Shown: positions 1 through 8,740 of the stretch, in pieces | Position numbering within the stretch: the stretch's first letter is position 1 | Layout of the letters: each line of letters opens with the position of its first letter | Source: Clostridium gelidum | Lineage (GTDB): Bacteria > Bacillota > Clostridia > Clostridiales > Clostridiaceae | NCBI RefSeq assembly: GCF_019977655.1 | Contig: NZ_AP024849.1 | Location: 5,817,001-5,881,000 of the forward strand | DNA length: 64,000 bases | Reading direction: 5' to 3' | Notes under the pieces: model-generated | What the model saw: only the letters and a program-made list of their open reading frames with translations | What the model was told of the DNA's origin: nothing | The model's database searches: none | Translations under genes and position numbers: made by a program

Positions 1-628
1 TATATCTGTTATTATATCTCCACAAAGTTTTAATTGCTTCATGTACTTCATATTCCATTCTAAAATCTTGAACAATATAATCTAATAATACATCCTGTGG
101 TATCACTCCATATATATCTAATAAAGCTCTAAACAACTCTATAAGTTCTTGATTTTCTTTTGAATGTTCAATAACCTCAATTTTAGATATCTTTGATTTT
201 ATTGTTTCTCTTATTTCAAATGGCATAGATATCTTTTTCTCATTAAAATCATAATATGAATATATTATTCCTAGATATTCTAAAGACTTTTTGACATCTT
301 CTTTTATATTATAATTTCTATTTAATGATATTGTATAATTGTTGTCACATATTTCTTTTATAAAATCATATTCTTCGTATGTAATAAAATCACCTATTAT
401 TACCGAAATATTATTTTTAATATAAAATGATATAATTTCTACAAAATCTTCCTTCCTCTTTCCACCTACATGTATTTCAAAAATTTTAGTCAATTCTTTC
501 AAGTGGCTTAATTTCATTAAAGATATAATGTTTTTAATTGATTTTTCTCCATCATTACTTTTCATTTTATCATCTAACTTCTTTATATTCTTGATATCAA
601 TATATCTGATTTCACTAGTGAATTTCAT
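1..628 (-). CDS. hypothetical protein, truncated by the window edge
   Basis: An open frame of 209 codons runs from an ATG at 628 off the left edge of the window, so the C-terminus is missing. I do not recognise a family. The visible part is soluble, charged and rich in Ile and Lys, with no membrane segment or signal peptide. It begins only 13 bases after the stop of the cyclopropane synthase gene upstream, so the two are probably cotranscribed. The ribosome binding site is weak (AGAG), which suggests translation depends on coupling. Codon use is ordinary for the window. Confidence 0.7.
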   Translation of the reverse strand, partial: MKFTSEIRYIDIKNIKKLDDKMKSNDGEKSIKNIISLMKLSHLKELTKIFEIHVGGKRKEDFVEIISFYIKNNISVIIGDFITYEEYDFIKEICDNNYTISLNRNYNIKEDVKKSLEYLGIIYSYYDFNEKKISMPFEIRETIKSKISKIEVIEHSKENQELIELFRALLDIYGVIPQDVLLDYIVQDFRMEYEVHEAIKTLWRYNNRY

Positions 629-641
629 AAGCTCTATTTAA

Positions 642-1817
642 CTATTTGTACATATAATCTCTAGTCCATGGTAAATCATTATTTACACCTTTATTAAATA
701 AAAATTGATGAATGCTTATATTCCCAGAATTAAAGGATGCTGCACAAGCATTTAGATATAATCTCCACATTCTTATAAAAGTCTCGTCCTTAGTTTTTCT
801 TATTTCAGGCAATGCATTTTCAAAATTCTTTGACCAATGTTCTAAAGTTTTTTCATAATGAAGTCTTAAATTTTCTGCATCATTTAAACAAAATCCTTCG
901 TCTGACATGCAGTTAACTAGTTCCTTAACTGCTGGCACATATCCACCTGGGAATATATACTTATTAATCCATGTATTATTTCCTCCAATATCTGTAGCTG
1001 TTATACAATGTAGTAAAGATACACCCTTGTCATTTAATAAATTCTTCACAGCTGAAAAATACTCTGCAAGGTGATCTTGTCCTACATGTTCAAGCATGCC
1101 TACACTAACTACTTTATCAAAAGTTCTATTTTTTAATTCTCTGTAATCCGCAAGTTGAACTTTAACTAGATTTTCCAAGCCTTCCTTCTTTATTCTTTCA
1201 TTAATTTTTTCCAATTGCTCGGAACTTAAGGTTATACCCATAGCTCTTACTTTATATTCTTTTGCTGCAGAAATAATCAATTCACCCCAGCCACATCCTA
1301 TATCAAGTAAGGTCTCTCCCTTTTTTAAATTCAGTTTCTTAAGAATATGCTCTACTTTGTTCTTTTGCGCCTGAATTAAAGAATCATCTTTAGACTTAAA
1401 GTATCCGCAAGAATATGTCATAGTATCATCTAACCATAATTTATAAAAATCATTTCCAATATCATAATGAAACTCAATGTTTTTTTTGCTATTTTTAATG
1501 TTATTTGTAGCCATCTTTAGTAAACTTGCATATTTATCACTATTGGTTAAAAAGCTTTCTTTATTATTGTATAAAGACTCAATAACATTTTGAACGCTTC
1601 CTTCAATTTCTATTTTCTTAGTCATATAAGCCTCACCAAAAGTTAATGAAGGATCCTTAATGATATCTGCTTTAGGAATAATTTCATTGAAAATTATTTT
1701 AAATTGAACTTTTCCTTCTCCATAAATTTCTGAGCTTCCATCCCAAAGTGTAAGTTCAAAAGTGTCTGAAAATAAGTTTTTAAATAATGTTTTGTAAAAT
1801 ATTTTGTCAATAATCAT
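642..1817 (-). CDS. cfa: cyclopropane-fatty-acyl-phospholipid synthase family protein
   Basis: SAM-dependent enzyme predicted to methylenate double bonds of membrane phospholipid acyl chains. The Cfa/CMAS fold is clear: the segment FYKLWLDDTMTYSCGYF that precedes the methyltransferase core, a glycine-rich SAM loop LLDIGCGWGE near residue 170, and GITLSSEQ. At about 391 residues it matches the family. An in-frame ATG at 1826 abuts the GGAG of the ribosome binding site, so it cannot be used well; the ATG at 1817 has a 9-base spacing and is the likely start. The hypothetical gene downstream is 13 bases away. Function is confident; the exact substrate is inferred from the family. Confidence 0.9.
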   Translation of the reverse strand: MIIDKIFYKTLFKNLFSDTFELTLWDGSSEIYGEGKVQFKIIFNEIIPKADIIKDPSLTFGEAYMTKKIEIEGSVQNVIESLYNNKESFLTNSDKYASLLKMATNNIKNSKKNIEFHYDIGNDFYKLWLDDTMTYSCGYFKSKDDSLIQAQKNKVEHILKKLNLKKGETLLDIGCGWGELIISAAKEYKVRAMGITLSSEQLEKINERIKKEGLENLVKVQLADYRELKNRTFDKVVSVGMLEHVGQDHLAEYFSAVKNLLNDKGVSLLHCITATDIGGNNTWINKYIFPGGYVPAVKELVNCMSDEGFCLNDAENLRLHYEKTLEHWSKNFENALPEIRKTKDETFIRMWRLYLNACAASFNSGNISIHQFLFNKGVNNDLPWTRDYMYK

Positions 1818-1920
1818 GACATTCATCTCCTTTTTCTATATTTAAATTTAATCATCAAATCTATATAAATATTAATGATAATCTGATGTTAACAATCCAA
1901 AAACATGGCCATTTAATATA

Positions 1921-3630
1921 TTAAACTTTAAATTTTAGTATTATTTCATTAAGGTTTTCTACAAGTTCTGCTTGTCCGTCAGCTGTTAAATCTATTTCTT
2001 CTAAAGAATTTGTAGCTTGTTCTATGCTTTCATTTATTGATTCCATTTGGTCAATTGAGTTTTGATCTATATCTGTCATATCTTGCATTGCTTCATTTAT
2101 TTGACCTACTGAAGCAGTTATTTCTTCTGACATAGCTGCAATTTCCTCAGACATTTTGCTTATAAACTCAGAATCCTCATAATAATCATTTCCTGTCTCT
2201 TCATAAGCTTTAAGCTGTGCCTTTACATCTTTATCTATAAATTCAAGTAAATCTTTGCCATTATCTATGCTGCTTTTAAATGCTTGCTGAACTTTTAAGA
2301 TAGTATCCTGGATTGATGTTACAGCTTCAGATGACTGCTCTGCAAGTTTTCTAACTTCTTCTGCTACTACTGCAAACCCTCTTCCTTCTTCTCCTGCTCT
2401 TGCTGCCTCTATTGCTGCATTTAATGCAAGTAAATTTGTTTCTTCTGCTATGTTTGCTATAGTATCAGCCATAACTTTAATATTTTCTACTACTTGTCCA
2501 TCTTCAATAGCTCTTAGCATTCTTTCTTGCTTTTGAATATATAAATTTTCTGTTTCCTTAATGGCCTTTTGACTATTGTTTTTAATTTTTATAGCCTTTT
2601 CTTTTAATTCATTTGAATTATTGCTTCCTTCCATAGCTTTACTAGAAAGTTCATTAATTCCTGAATCCATTTCTTCGATAGATGCACTTATTTCTTGTGA
2701 AGTTGCGCCAGCTCCCTCCATTCCATCTGTAATATTACTTACCACCCTATTTATATTTTGAACCTTTGATGTTATTTCCTGCACTGATACGGATAGTTCT
2801 TGACTTGAAGCACTTATAGTATTAGAATGCTCCATTATTGTTTGAATTAACTGATTTACATTTTTCCGAGCTATATTTAAAGCAATAGCTGCTTGTCCAA
2901 ATTCATCTTTTCTTGTGATAATAATTGAAGATGAAAAGTCATAATTAGCTAACTTTTCAGCAAAAACTTTTATTTTAGTTAATGGCTTTGTCATATCTCT
3001 TGCAATTAGTATTCCAAGTACAATGGCTAATGCTATTCCCACAATATTTAAAATAATCATAGTCATATTTGATTTTGCATATGTCAATCGATTTGAGTCA
3101 TCTGCCAATTTTGCCTCATTTGAATTTGTTTTTACTACTTTATCAAGACTAGTAAACATCTTCTCTGTTACTGATTGTATTGCTAAATATTGTTTTTGAG
3201 CTTCATTCAAATTATTAGAATTAACTGCGTCAACTATACCTTTTCTAGCACTTCTATATGAAGCCAGATCATCCTTAAAATCTTCCCATCCATCTTCTTT
3301 TGAATTTTTAAATAGTTTATCAAACTCATCTATATATGCATCATCTTCATCAACAGCACTATTAATATCTTTTTCTACTGTTTGTATTTCAGCTTTATCA
3401 CTTGAATTAATAATAGTTAAAAGATCTCCTTTTATTTCTTTAAGATTTCCCTTTAACGATAAAATTAACTTTACGCTATTAAGATTTGAAGCATACATTT
3501 CTTCTGCATTTTTCTCTATCTTTTTTAATGCCATCGTACCCACTCCACCTACTAGGCCAATTAAGATGACTACAATCAGAAATGACAAAATTAATTTTGA
3601 TTTTACTTTCATGTTTTTCAATAACTCCAT
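1921..3630 (-). CDS. methyl-accepting chemotaxis protein (MCP)
   Basis: Chemoreceptor that would signal to CheA/CheW. There is an N-terminal membrane segment at about residues 10-35, a helical ligand-binding region of about 150 residues, a second membrane segment near 190-210, a HAMP domain and a long coiled-coil signalling domain. The conserved hairpin tip EETNLLALNAAIEAARAGE is intact. A TTG at 3645 extends the frame but lies inside the GGAGGG ribosome binding site; the ATG at 3630, seven bases downstream, is the start. The promoter region at 3793-3840 is a near copy of the one in front of the lrgA remnant, so this receptor may share regulation by the neighbouring GntR protein. Confidence 0.92.
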   Translation of the reverse strand: MELLKNMKVKSKLILSFLIVVILIGLVGGVGTMALKKIEKNAEEMYASNLNSVKLILSLKGNLKEIKGDLLTIINSSDKAEIQTVEKDINSAVDEDDAYIDEFDKLFKNSKEDGWEDFKDDLASYRSARKGIVDAVNSNNLNEAQKQYLAIQSVTEKMFTSLDKVVKTNSNEAKLADDSNRLTYAKSNMTMIILNIVGIALAIVLGILIARDMTKPLTKIKVFAEKLANYDFSSSIIITRKDEFGQAAIALNIARKNVNQLIQTIMEHSNTISASSQELSVSVQEITSKVQNINRVVSNITDGMEGAGATSQEISASIEEMDSGINELSSKAMEGSNNSNELKEKAIKIKNNSQKAIKETENLYIQKQERMLRAIEDGQVVENIKVMADTIANIAEETNLLALNAAIEAARAGEEGRGFAVVAEEVRKLAEQSSEAVTSIQDTILKVQQAFKSSIDNGKDLLEFIDKDVKAQLKAYEETGNDYYEDSEFISKMSEEIAAMSEEITASVGQINEAMQDMTDIDQNSIDQMESINESIEQATNSLEEIDLTADGQAELVENLNEIILKFKV

Positions 3631-3729
3631 TTTTATTCCCTCCAAACTATTAAATATCTATCTATAATAAGTTGTGACAATGCACTTAATGCCACAAATA
3701 AAAGTACTGAATATGCAATATAGAGTCTT

Positions 3730-3786
3730 CACCATACCAGTAATCAAAACAACAAATTGCTTGTTGTTTTGATTACTGGTATGGTG
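3730..3786. repeat. 26-bp perfect inverted repeat in the MCP leader
   Basis: Arms of 26 bp at 3730-3755 and 3761-3786 are perfectly complementary around the 5-base loop attgc. The arms end in ACCATACCAG / CTGGTATGGT. No T-run follows on either strand, so it is not a simple terminator. It lies in the transcribed leader of the MCP gene, about 100 bases before its start and next to the operator-like TGGTCTTACCA. It could be an RNA hairpin or a tandem operator. Confidence 0.8.
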
Positions 3787-3792
3787 GTATAT

Positions 3793-3840
3793 TGGTCTTA
3801 CCACTTATCGTAATATATCACATATTTATTAATAATTCAA
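3793..3840 (-). promoter_or_regulatory. promoter and GntR-type operator upstream of the MCP
   Basis: On the minus strand there is TTGAAT, a 17-base spacer and TATATT (+ positions 3835-3840 and 3812-3817). The dyad TGGTCTTACCA at 3793-3803 sits at the expected start site. TGGTNNNACCA is the known core of FadR-family (FadR, LldR, PdhR) operators. The block aligns with 5931-5980 in front of the lrgA remnant. Confidence 0.65.
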
Positions 3841-3992
3841 CCACTATTATCCCAATAATATGACTTTTTCCACTATATTTCTAAAATATTTTTATTTACA
3901 CCTAATCTTTAATTCTATTTACTTTATATTTTGATATAGGCTAATATTAAGGATATAAATTTAATTTTTTCCTATATGAAATTCTTGATAAT

Positions 3993-4045
3993 AAAAAAAG
4001 CCAATAAAATTAGTAATATATAAAAATCACTTAATTTCAATTGGC
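3993..4045 (-). terminator. terminator downstream of gntR
   Basis: GCCAAT and ATTGGC pair, extended inward by AAATTA/TAATTT, with a T7 run following on the minus strand. It closes the lrg remnant - hypothetical - gntR transcript. The 150 bases between it and the gntR stop (4046-4198) hold no ORF I trust. Confidence 0.7.
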
Positions 4046-4198
4046 AGATTGAAACACTTGCTCCAAATCCAAGTAAAGAGAATCTTTCACATTTTCCAAT
4101 TATGCAGATTAAATTGCTGCTAACATTATACAGTATGCTTTAATTCCAAATTTAGTTAACCATACAGCAAAATCATATTCGGTTTTAACCTTAAAAAT

Positions 4199-4870
4199 TT
4201 AAAAAACATCACTTAATTCTAAATGTTTCTTTAAAGCAGCTTTAGCTGATGAGCCATTATGAGTTTCTAAAGCATTCCATATTTCTTCATGTTGAGCTTT
4301 AACTAATGTTTTATTAATAGTATTAATTTTTGAATTTTCAATATGTTTTTCAATCAAGGAAGATACTGAAAACATTATAGTTGAAATCAAGTGATTGCCA
4401 GAGGCTTGTGCTATTTTATAATGGAATCTTTTATCTAGAGAAGCACAAACTTCAGCATCTGAGGTATTATTTAGTTCCTCCATTATTTCCTTTAACTCTA
4501 TAAGCTGCTCATTTGTTATATTTTTTGCTGCAAGTACTGCTGTTTCTGGTTCAATTATTTTTCTAAGCTCAAGAACACTTTCACTTTTACTTCCAAGAAG
4601 TAAAAAAACAGTAGATAAAGGCTCAAGTAAACTATTTTCGAAATTCTCATTAATGAAATTTCCTTCACCATGCTTAGTTTCAATAAGACCAAGCATCTGC
4701 AAAGCCTTTAGAGCTTCTCTAATAGATGCCCTGCTAACCTCGAGTTTCTCAGATAACTCTCTTTCAGAAGGTAATTTATCTCCACTCTTTAATTCACCTT
4801 TCTTAACAAGATCTTTTATCTGTTCCATTACCATTTCATATATTTTTGTGTTTTTTACAGGACTTAACAT
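4199..4870 (-). CDS. GntR-family transcriptional regulator, FadR/LldR subfamily
   Basis: DNA-binding repressor or activator. Residues about 10-75 form the GntR winged helix (SGDKLPSERELSEKLEVSRASIREALK), and about 95-220 form the all-helical FCD effector domain, with the Asp and His residues that bind metal or a carboxylic acid in the family. FadR-type regulators with this layout often sense lactate, pyruvate or another organic acid. The start at 4870 has GAGAGGAAG upstream. It is 20 bases after the 196-residue hypothetical gene and probably in one operon with it and the lrgAB remnant. Operator-like TGGTNNNACCA dyads occur at 3793 (exact) and 5931 (one mismatch), so autoregulation is likely. 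Confidence 0.88.
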   Translation of the reverse strand: MLSPVKNTKIYEMVMEQIKDLVKKGELKSGDKLPSERELSEKLEVSRASIREALKALQMLGLIETKHGEGNFINENFENSLLEPLSTVFLLLGSKSESVLELRKIIEPETAVLAAKNITNEQLIELKEIMEELNNTSDAEVCASLDKRFHYKIAQASGNHLISTIMFSVSSLIEKHIENSKINTINKTLVKAQHEEIWNALETHNGSSAKAALKKHLELSDVF

Positions 4871-4890
4871 TTATATCTTCCTCTCAAAAG

Positions 4891-5481
4891 TCAATTTTCT
4901 TTGCTTTCTGATAAATAATTAAGTAATTCATTATAATTTTTTTCTGCTAATGGTTCCCTATTTTTTAAATTCTCTATTTTATTGTTATGTATATCAATAT
5001 TTTTTTGGAAATTTTCTAATGTATTGATGATAGCAGTTTTAAAAAGTGGAATAGAATCAATTATTCTTTTTACTCCATATATATACTCATCATCACTAAG
5101 AGTGAAACATTGAAATAATCCAGAAGTTAATCTTCCATCAGAAAATATATAAATGTATCTATCATTCATTTCATCAGATAAATCTACTTCAATTTTATGT
5201 TTATATAGTCTAAATATGATATCACCTTTCTTTATAAATATAGGGAATATACTTGAAAAAAGCATTGATATATTATTGTCTTCCTGATCAATTAATCCAG
5301 AGAAGTCATTTTCATTAAGTTTCATTACAATTTCATCTGTAAATATACTGTTTTTTATTTCTTTACTCAGTTTTAATTTTAATCTTTGTTCCCTTCCTTC
5401 AATTAATAAATTATCAATAGAATTGAATAACTTATTAATTAGGCCTATTCCTTTTGAGGAATTGTTTTTATTATCAATCAT
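4891..5481 (-). CDS. hypothetical protein between the lrgAB remnant and gntR
   Basis: A 196-residue soluble protein of unrecognised family. The N-terminal third is basic and helical, the middle contains beta-like stretches (RYIYIFSDGRLTSGLFQCF), and the C-terminus is an acidic coiled coil. No signal peptide or membrane segment is seen. A strong GGAGG precedes the ATG at 5481. Its place between a regulator and a membrane transporter remnant suggests it belonged to that operon. It remains intact although lrgAB is destroyed, which hints at a function of its own. Confidence 0.75.
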   Translation of the reverse strand: MIDNKNNSSKGIGLINKLFNSIDNLLIEGREQRLKLKLSKEIKNSIFTDEIVMKLNENDFSGLIDQEDNNISMLFSSIFPIFIKKGDIIFRLYKHKIEVDLSDEMNDRYIYIFSDGRLTSGLFQCFTLSDDEYIYGVKRIIDSIPLFKTAIINTLENFQKNIDIHNNKIENLKNREPLAEKNYNELLNYLSESKEN

Positions 5482-5529
5482 AATAATACCTCCATAAATA
5501 ATTTAATTAAAAAATATTGAAAATAAATT

Positions 5530-5893
5530 TCAAAGTATAGGTGCTATCAGTACTGTCATAATTCCTGAAATCGCAATAGTTAAACTGCTCATAGCGCCTT
5601 CAGTTTCACCTATTTCCATAGCTTTAGCTGTTCCAACAGCATGTAATCCACTACCCATAGCAATTGCCATAGCTACTTTATCATTTATCTTTAATATTTT
5701 ATACAAGAATTGTCCAATAATAGAACCTAATATTCCAAATCATTTTAGTTTTAACAATGCCAGAAGATAAGGCTAAGAAAAGAAAATTTAATTCAAGAAC
5801 GGTACCTGGTATAGGTAATCTAAAAAACACTTGTATAATCACACATAAAAAATATGCTATCAAAATAATCATTAATTGCTTTAGATATTTCAA
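5530..5893 (-). pseudogene. lrgA-lrgB deletion fusion remnant
   Basis: The first part (from a TTG near 5893) encodes an LrgA/CidA-like N-terminus, with LPIPGTVLELNFLFLALSSG and the following KTKMI. It then runs out of frame into the C-terminal half of an LrgB protein (VAMAIAMGSGLHAVGTAKAMEIGETEGAMS), ending at 5530. So a deletion removed the end of lrgA and most of lrgB and left a frameshift near 5735. LrgA and LrgB are holin/antiholin-like or pyruvate-transporter membrane proteins. The promoter upstream (5931-5980) is preserved and probably still drives the hypothetical gene and gntR. Confidence 0.85.
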
Positions 5894-5930
5894 AAAAATC
5901 AATTCCTCTATAAAATAATTATTGGTATAG

Positions 5931-5980
5931 TGGTCAGACTAATTAATGCTAATATATCATATATCCGTGGAATAATTCAA
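5931..5980 (-). promoter_or_regulatory. promoter and GntR-type operator upstream of the lrg remnant
   Basis: Minus-strand TTGAAT, an 18-base spacer and TATATT (+ 5975-5980 and 5951-5956). TGGTCAGACTA at 5931-5941 is one mismatch from the TGGTNNNACCA core, in the same relative place as the exact copy at 3793. The sequence up to about 6000 aligns with 3812-3862, so the two promoters are duplicates. Confidence 0.6.
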
Positions 5981-6121
5981 CCATCATTATTCCACTGATA
6001 TACATTTTATTAAGCCTTTTGCATAGTCAGAATCTTTTGCTTTGTTATTTATTATGTTTAAAAATTGTTATTTTTCATTATTCGGACTAACATCTCCTCA
6101 TACACGTTTTTTTTAAAAAAT

Positions 6122-6161
6122 AACACACGTCTAGTTATTTTTTTCTAACTAAACGTGTGTT
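6122..6161 (-). terminator. hairpin terminator
   Basis: AACACACGT.TAGTTA pairs with TAACTA.ACGTGTGTT (15 pairs, one mismatch) around an 8-base loop. On the minus strand it is followed by TTATTTTTT. It would end transcription arriving from the remnant region at 6206-6573 before the lrg promoter. Confidence 0.6.
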
Positions 6162-6205
6162 ATATAGTGTCGTGTGTTGAGTACCTATCCTAGTATCTAA
6201 ACGCT

Positions 6206-6229
6206 GTGGCGGAGAGAATTGGATTCGAA
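6206..6229 (-). other. tRNA-Ser 3'-end fragment (att-like scar)
   Basis: TGGCGGAGAGA followed by GGATTCGAA copies the 3' end and T-arm of the intact tRNA-Ser at 12910-12999, with small changes. The rest of a tRNA cannot be folded. With the resolvase remnant next to it (6353-6573) it looks like the scar of an old integrated element. The sequence to 6352 contains nothing else that I can name. Confidence 0.5.
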
Positions 6230-6352
6230 AGCTTTCTCAGTATTTCCACAACTCTGGTGTTTTCAACGTCTGTGAGTTTTTATCTCATTATCTGATTACA
6301 ATTTTGATTACAAAAAATATGGTAGATTACAATTTCTAGTGGTAAATTGCGG

Positions 6353-6573
6353 TTAATCTATATTTATTTTCTTCCCTTCAAACTTATCAAACCACACTTG
6401 TAACTTTTCTTTATTTACTTCGATTGGTTTTCTCCCTCTATACTTTCCCTCAGCTTTTGCAATTGAAATACTTTCCTTCTTCCTTGCTAACATATACTCA
6501 CGTTCAAGTTGAGTAACTTGGCTTCAAATACAGTTAACATCCCCAATTCTGTTGGAGTACAGTCTATTAGCAT
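6353..6573 (-). pseudogene. serine recombinase (resolvase/invertase) C-terminal remnant
   Basis: Two frames together give MLIDCTPTELGMLTVFEAK and then SQVTQLEREYMLAR with KAEGKYRGRKPI. These resemble the end of the catalytic domain, the E-helix and the start of the DNA-binding region of Tn3-type resolvases (typical text QLEREMI...AKAEGKYKGRKP). There is a frameshift near 6525. The catalytic serine region is absent. It is a decayed mobile-element relic. Confidence 0.75.
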
Positions 6574-6653
6574 AGTTTCCTAAATCAAATTCAACCTTTT
6601 ATATAATTTTATTATTTACTTGGAAATTTATTCAGTAGTATTTTATGGGAAAT

Positions 6654-6683
6654 AAAAAGTACCTAACTAAGCAGATACTTTTT
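6654..6683 (-). terminator. terminator downstream of the dCache MCP
   Basis: AAAAAGTA and TACTTTTT pair with a further inner match. The T-tract on the minus strand follows the hairpin, 57 bases after the MCP stop. The hairpin is symmetrical enough to work in both directions. Confidence 0.65.
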
Positions 6684-6739
6684 ATTATAATTATAACAGT
6701 TTAATTTTAACGTATTAAACACTTTAATATTTTATTATT

Positions 6740-8740
6740 TCAAATTTTAAACTTAGATATCTCTTCCATTAATTTTTCTGAACTTGCTTTAACTTTCAAA
6801 GATTCCTCTAATACATCAGTAGATTTACTATTTACGTCTGAAACTCTGTTTGCTATATCTGTAGTACCTCCAGCCCCCTCACTAGCTGCTTGTGCCACTC
6901 CATCTATGGTCATTAGCACATCACTTATTGAGGCTAAAAGTTCTTCAGAAGTTGAACTAAATTCTGTTACGAGATTATCAATAAACTCTGCATCTCTACT
7001 ATATTTATGCGCTGTATTAAGCATAGTCTCATAATCATTTTTTACATCTGTATCCATAAATATTAATAATCTATTTGAGCTTTCAGAAAGATTTACCACT
7101 GATTCTGTAACTTTAGTTGTTGTATTTTGAATTTCTATTACTGTATTCTTTGATTGTTCTGCAAGTTTTCTTATCTCATCAGCTACAACTGAAAATCCTT
7201 TTCCTGCCTCTCCCGCTCTTGCAGCTTCAATAGCAGCATTTAGTGCAAGAAGGTTTGTTTGCGATGATATATTCATTATAGATTCTAAAAGTACATTTAT
7301 CTGCTCTACGACTTTTGATGATTCAATGGCTTTTTCTAATTCTATCTTTGTATTTGCAAATATTTCATTAGATTTTTTTTGTGAATATTGTACACTCTGC
7401 TTTGTTTCTTCTGCTCTTTTATTAATTTCTCCTGCTTCAATTGCACCTTTTTGTGAATTTTCTTCAATAGAGTGAACTGCACTTTCAATTTGCTGTGAAG
7501 TAGCCATCATTTCTTCTGCTGATGCAGCTGTTTCCTCCATACTTGCTGCTAATTCCTGTGTTGTAGCTGAAGTTCCCTCAATCTGCTGAACCAATTCATG
7601 CATGTTTTTTTTCTCTAATTCTGTACATTCTAATACGAACGTGGATTCTCGTTTAACAGATTTAATTACATCACGTACTGAACGTTGCATTGTATCAACA
7701 GATTTTGCTAAAATTCCTGTCTCGTCTTTATTTTTTAAGAGTGATTCAGAAATATCTTTAGTAAAATCTCCTCCCGCCATAATTTTAAGATGCTCTGCCA
7801 TGGAAATAATAGGTTTTGTAATTGCCTTTGAAAATAATATACCATAGGCTATTCCTATCAATAAAAAAATTATAGCAATAACTAAAACAGATATTTTTAG
7901 TGAGTCTAACCCTGACAAAATCTCATTTTGAGGTATTGTTACTGCTAAAAACCACTGTGTTCCATTTACAGGTGCATATCCAATATATTTAACTGCCCCA
8001 TTGTAAGTATAGTGCCCAGGGCCTACCCCACCTTTTAGCATCTCTTTCTGAACATTCACCATGTCTTGCAAATTTGGATTTTTAGCAAGATTATCAAAGA
8101 TATTATCCATTTTTATTACAAGATCTTTATTATAGTTTGCAATAGTTGTTCCTTTACTGTTAATCATATATGCTTTTCCAGATGCTCCAAGCACGATTTT
8201 ATTTGTCATCTCACTGAGATTATTTCCATCTCTTACCTTGAAAATCACGCCTACAATTTTATCATTCCATTTTACAGGAACAGCATAGTTCATAATCATT
8301 GATCCAGGATTTGTCTTGTCTTCAATAGGATCAGATACAGATTTTTCACCTTTGATAGCCTTTTGAAAATATTCTCTATCTTTTATGCTTACAACCTTAC
8401 CATTTGGTGCTATGGTATTTCCATCAATATCTGCATATGCTATATTAATATCTCCAGTTCTTTTTGCTTCTTCTTTCATGATTTTTATTTTATCATCCAT
8501 TTGGACGCTAGGGTCTCTAATTTTATCATTTGATGCAAGGACTTCAAGTGATGTCCACTGTTCTGCAAGAGATTTTTCTACGGCATAAGTACCTTGCTGA
8601 GCCAATTGCGGCAATTCCATGTCTACATTTGAAATTAGAATATTTGATGTAATAAAATATGAAGAGATCCCAAACCCAATGCAAACAATTAATAATAAAA
8701 GACTGATTGCTAAGACAATTTTTATTCTTATACTTTTCAT
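6740..8740 (-). CDS. methyl-accepting chemotaxis protein with dCache-type sensor
   Basis: Chemoreceptor of 666 residues. There is a membrane segment at about 7-30, a long extracellular region (about 35-280) with double-Cache features (DGNTIAPNG, DREYFQKAIKG, PVNGTQWFLAVTIPQNEI), a second membrane segment at about 285-305, HAMP, and a cytoplasmic coiled coil with the tip sequence SSQTNLLALNAAIEAARAGE. dCache domains commonly bind amino acids, amines or carboxylates; the ligand here cannot be read from sequence. The ATG at 8740 follows GGAGGGG at a good distance. It is monocistronic: a terminator lies downstream and more than 800 bases lie upstream. Confidence 0.93.
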   Translation of the reverse strand: MKSIRIKIVLAISLLLLIVCIGFGISSYFITSNILISNVDMELPQLAQQGTYAVEKSLAEQWTSLEVLASNDKIRDPSVQMDDKIKIMKEEAKRTGDINIAYADIDGNTIAPNGKVVSIKDREYFQKAIKGEKSVSDPIEDKTNPGSMIMNYAVPVKWNDKIVGVIFKVRDGNNLSEMTNKIVLGASGKAYMINSKGTTIANYNKDLVIKMDNIFDNLAKNPNLQDMVNVQKEMLKGGVGPGHYTYNGAVKYIGYAPVNGTQWFLAVTIPQNEILSGLDSLKISVLVIAIIFLLIGIAYGILFSKAITKPIISMAEHLKIMAGGDFTKDISESLLKNKDETGILAKSVDTMQRSVRDVIKSVKRESTFVLECTELEKKNMHELVQQIEGTSATTQELAASMEETAASAEEMMATSQQIESAVHSIEENSQKGAIEAGEINKRAEETKQSVQYSQKKSNEIFANTKIELEKAIESSKVVEQINVLLESIMNISSQTNLLALNAAIEAARAGEAGKGFSVVADEIRKLAEQSKNTVIEIQNTTTKVTESVVNLSESSNRLLIFMDTDVKNDYETMLNTAHKYSRDAEFIDNLVTEFSSTSEELLASISDVLMTIDGVAQAASEGAGGTTDIANRVSDVNSKSTDVLEESLKVKASSEKLMEEISKFKI

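Noticed and set aside
2576..2761. Plus-strand ORF within the first MCP gene
   Set aside because: It is a shadow of the chemoreceptor coding sequence in the opposite strand; no ribosome binding site and no recognisable protein. The same applies to similar short ORFs opposite other genes.
4046..4198. Possible gene remnant behind gntR
   Set aside because: A short open stretch on the minus strand gives a hydrophobic peptide, but no family could be recognised and no start exists.
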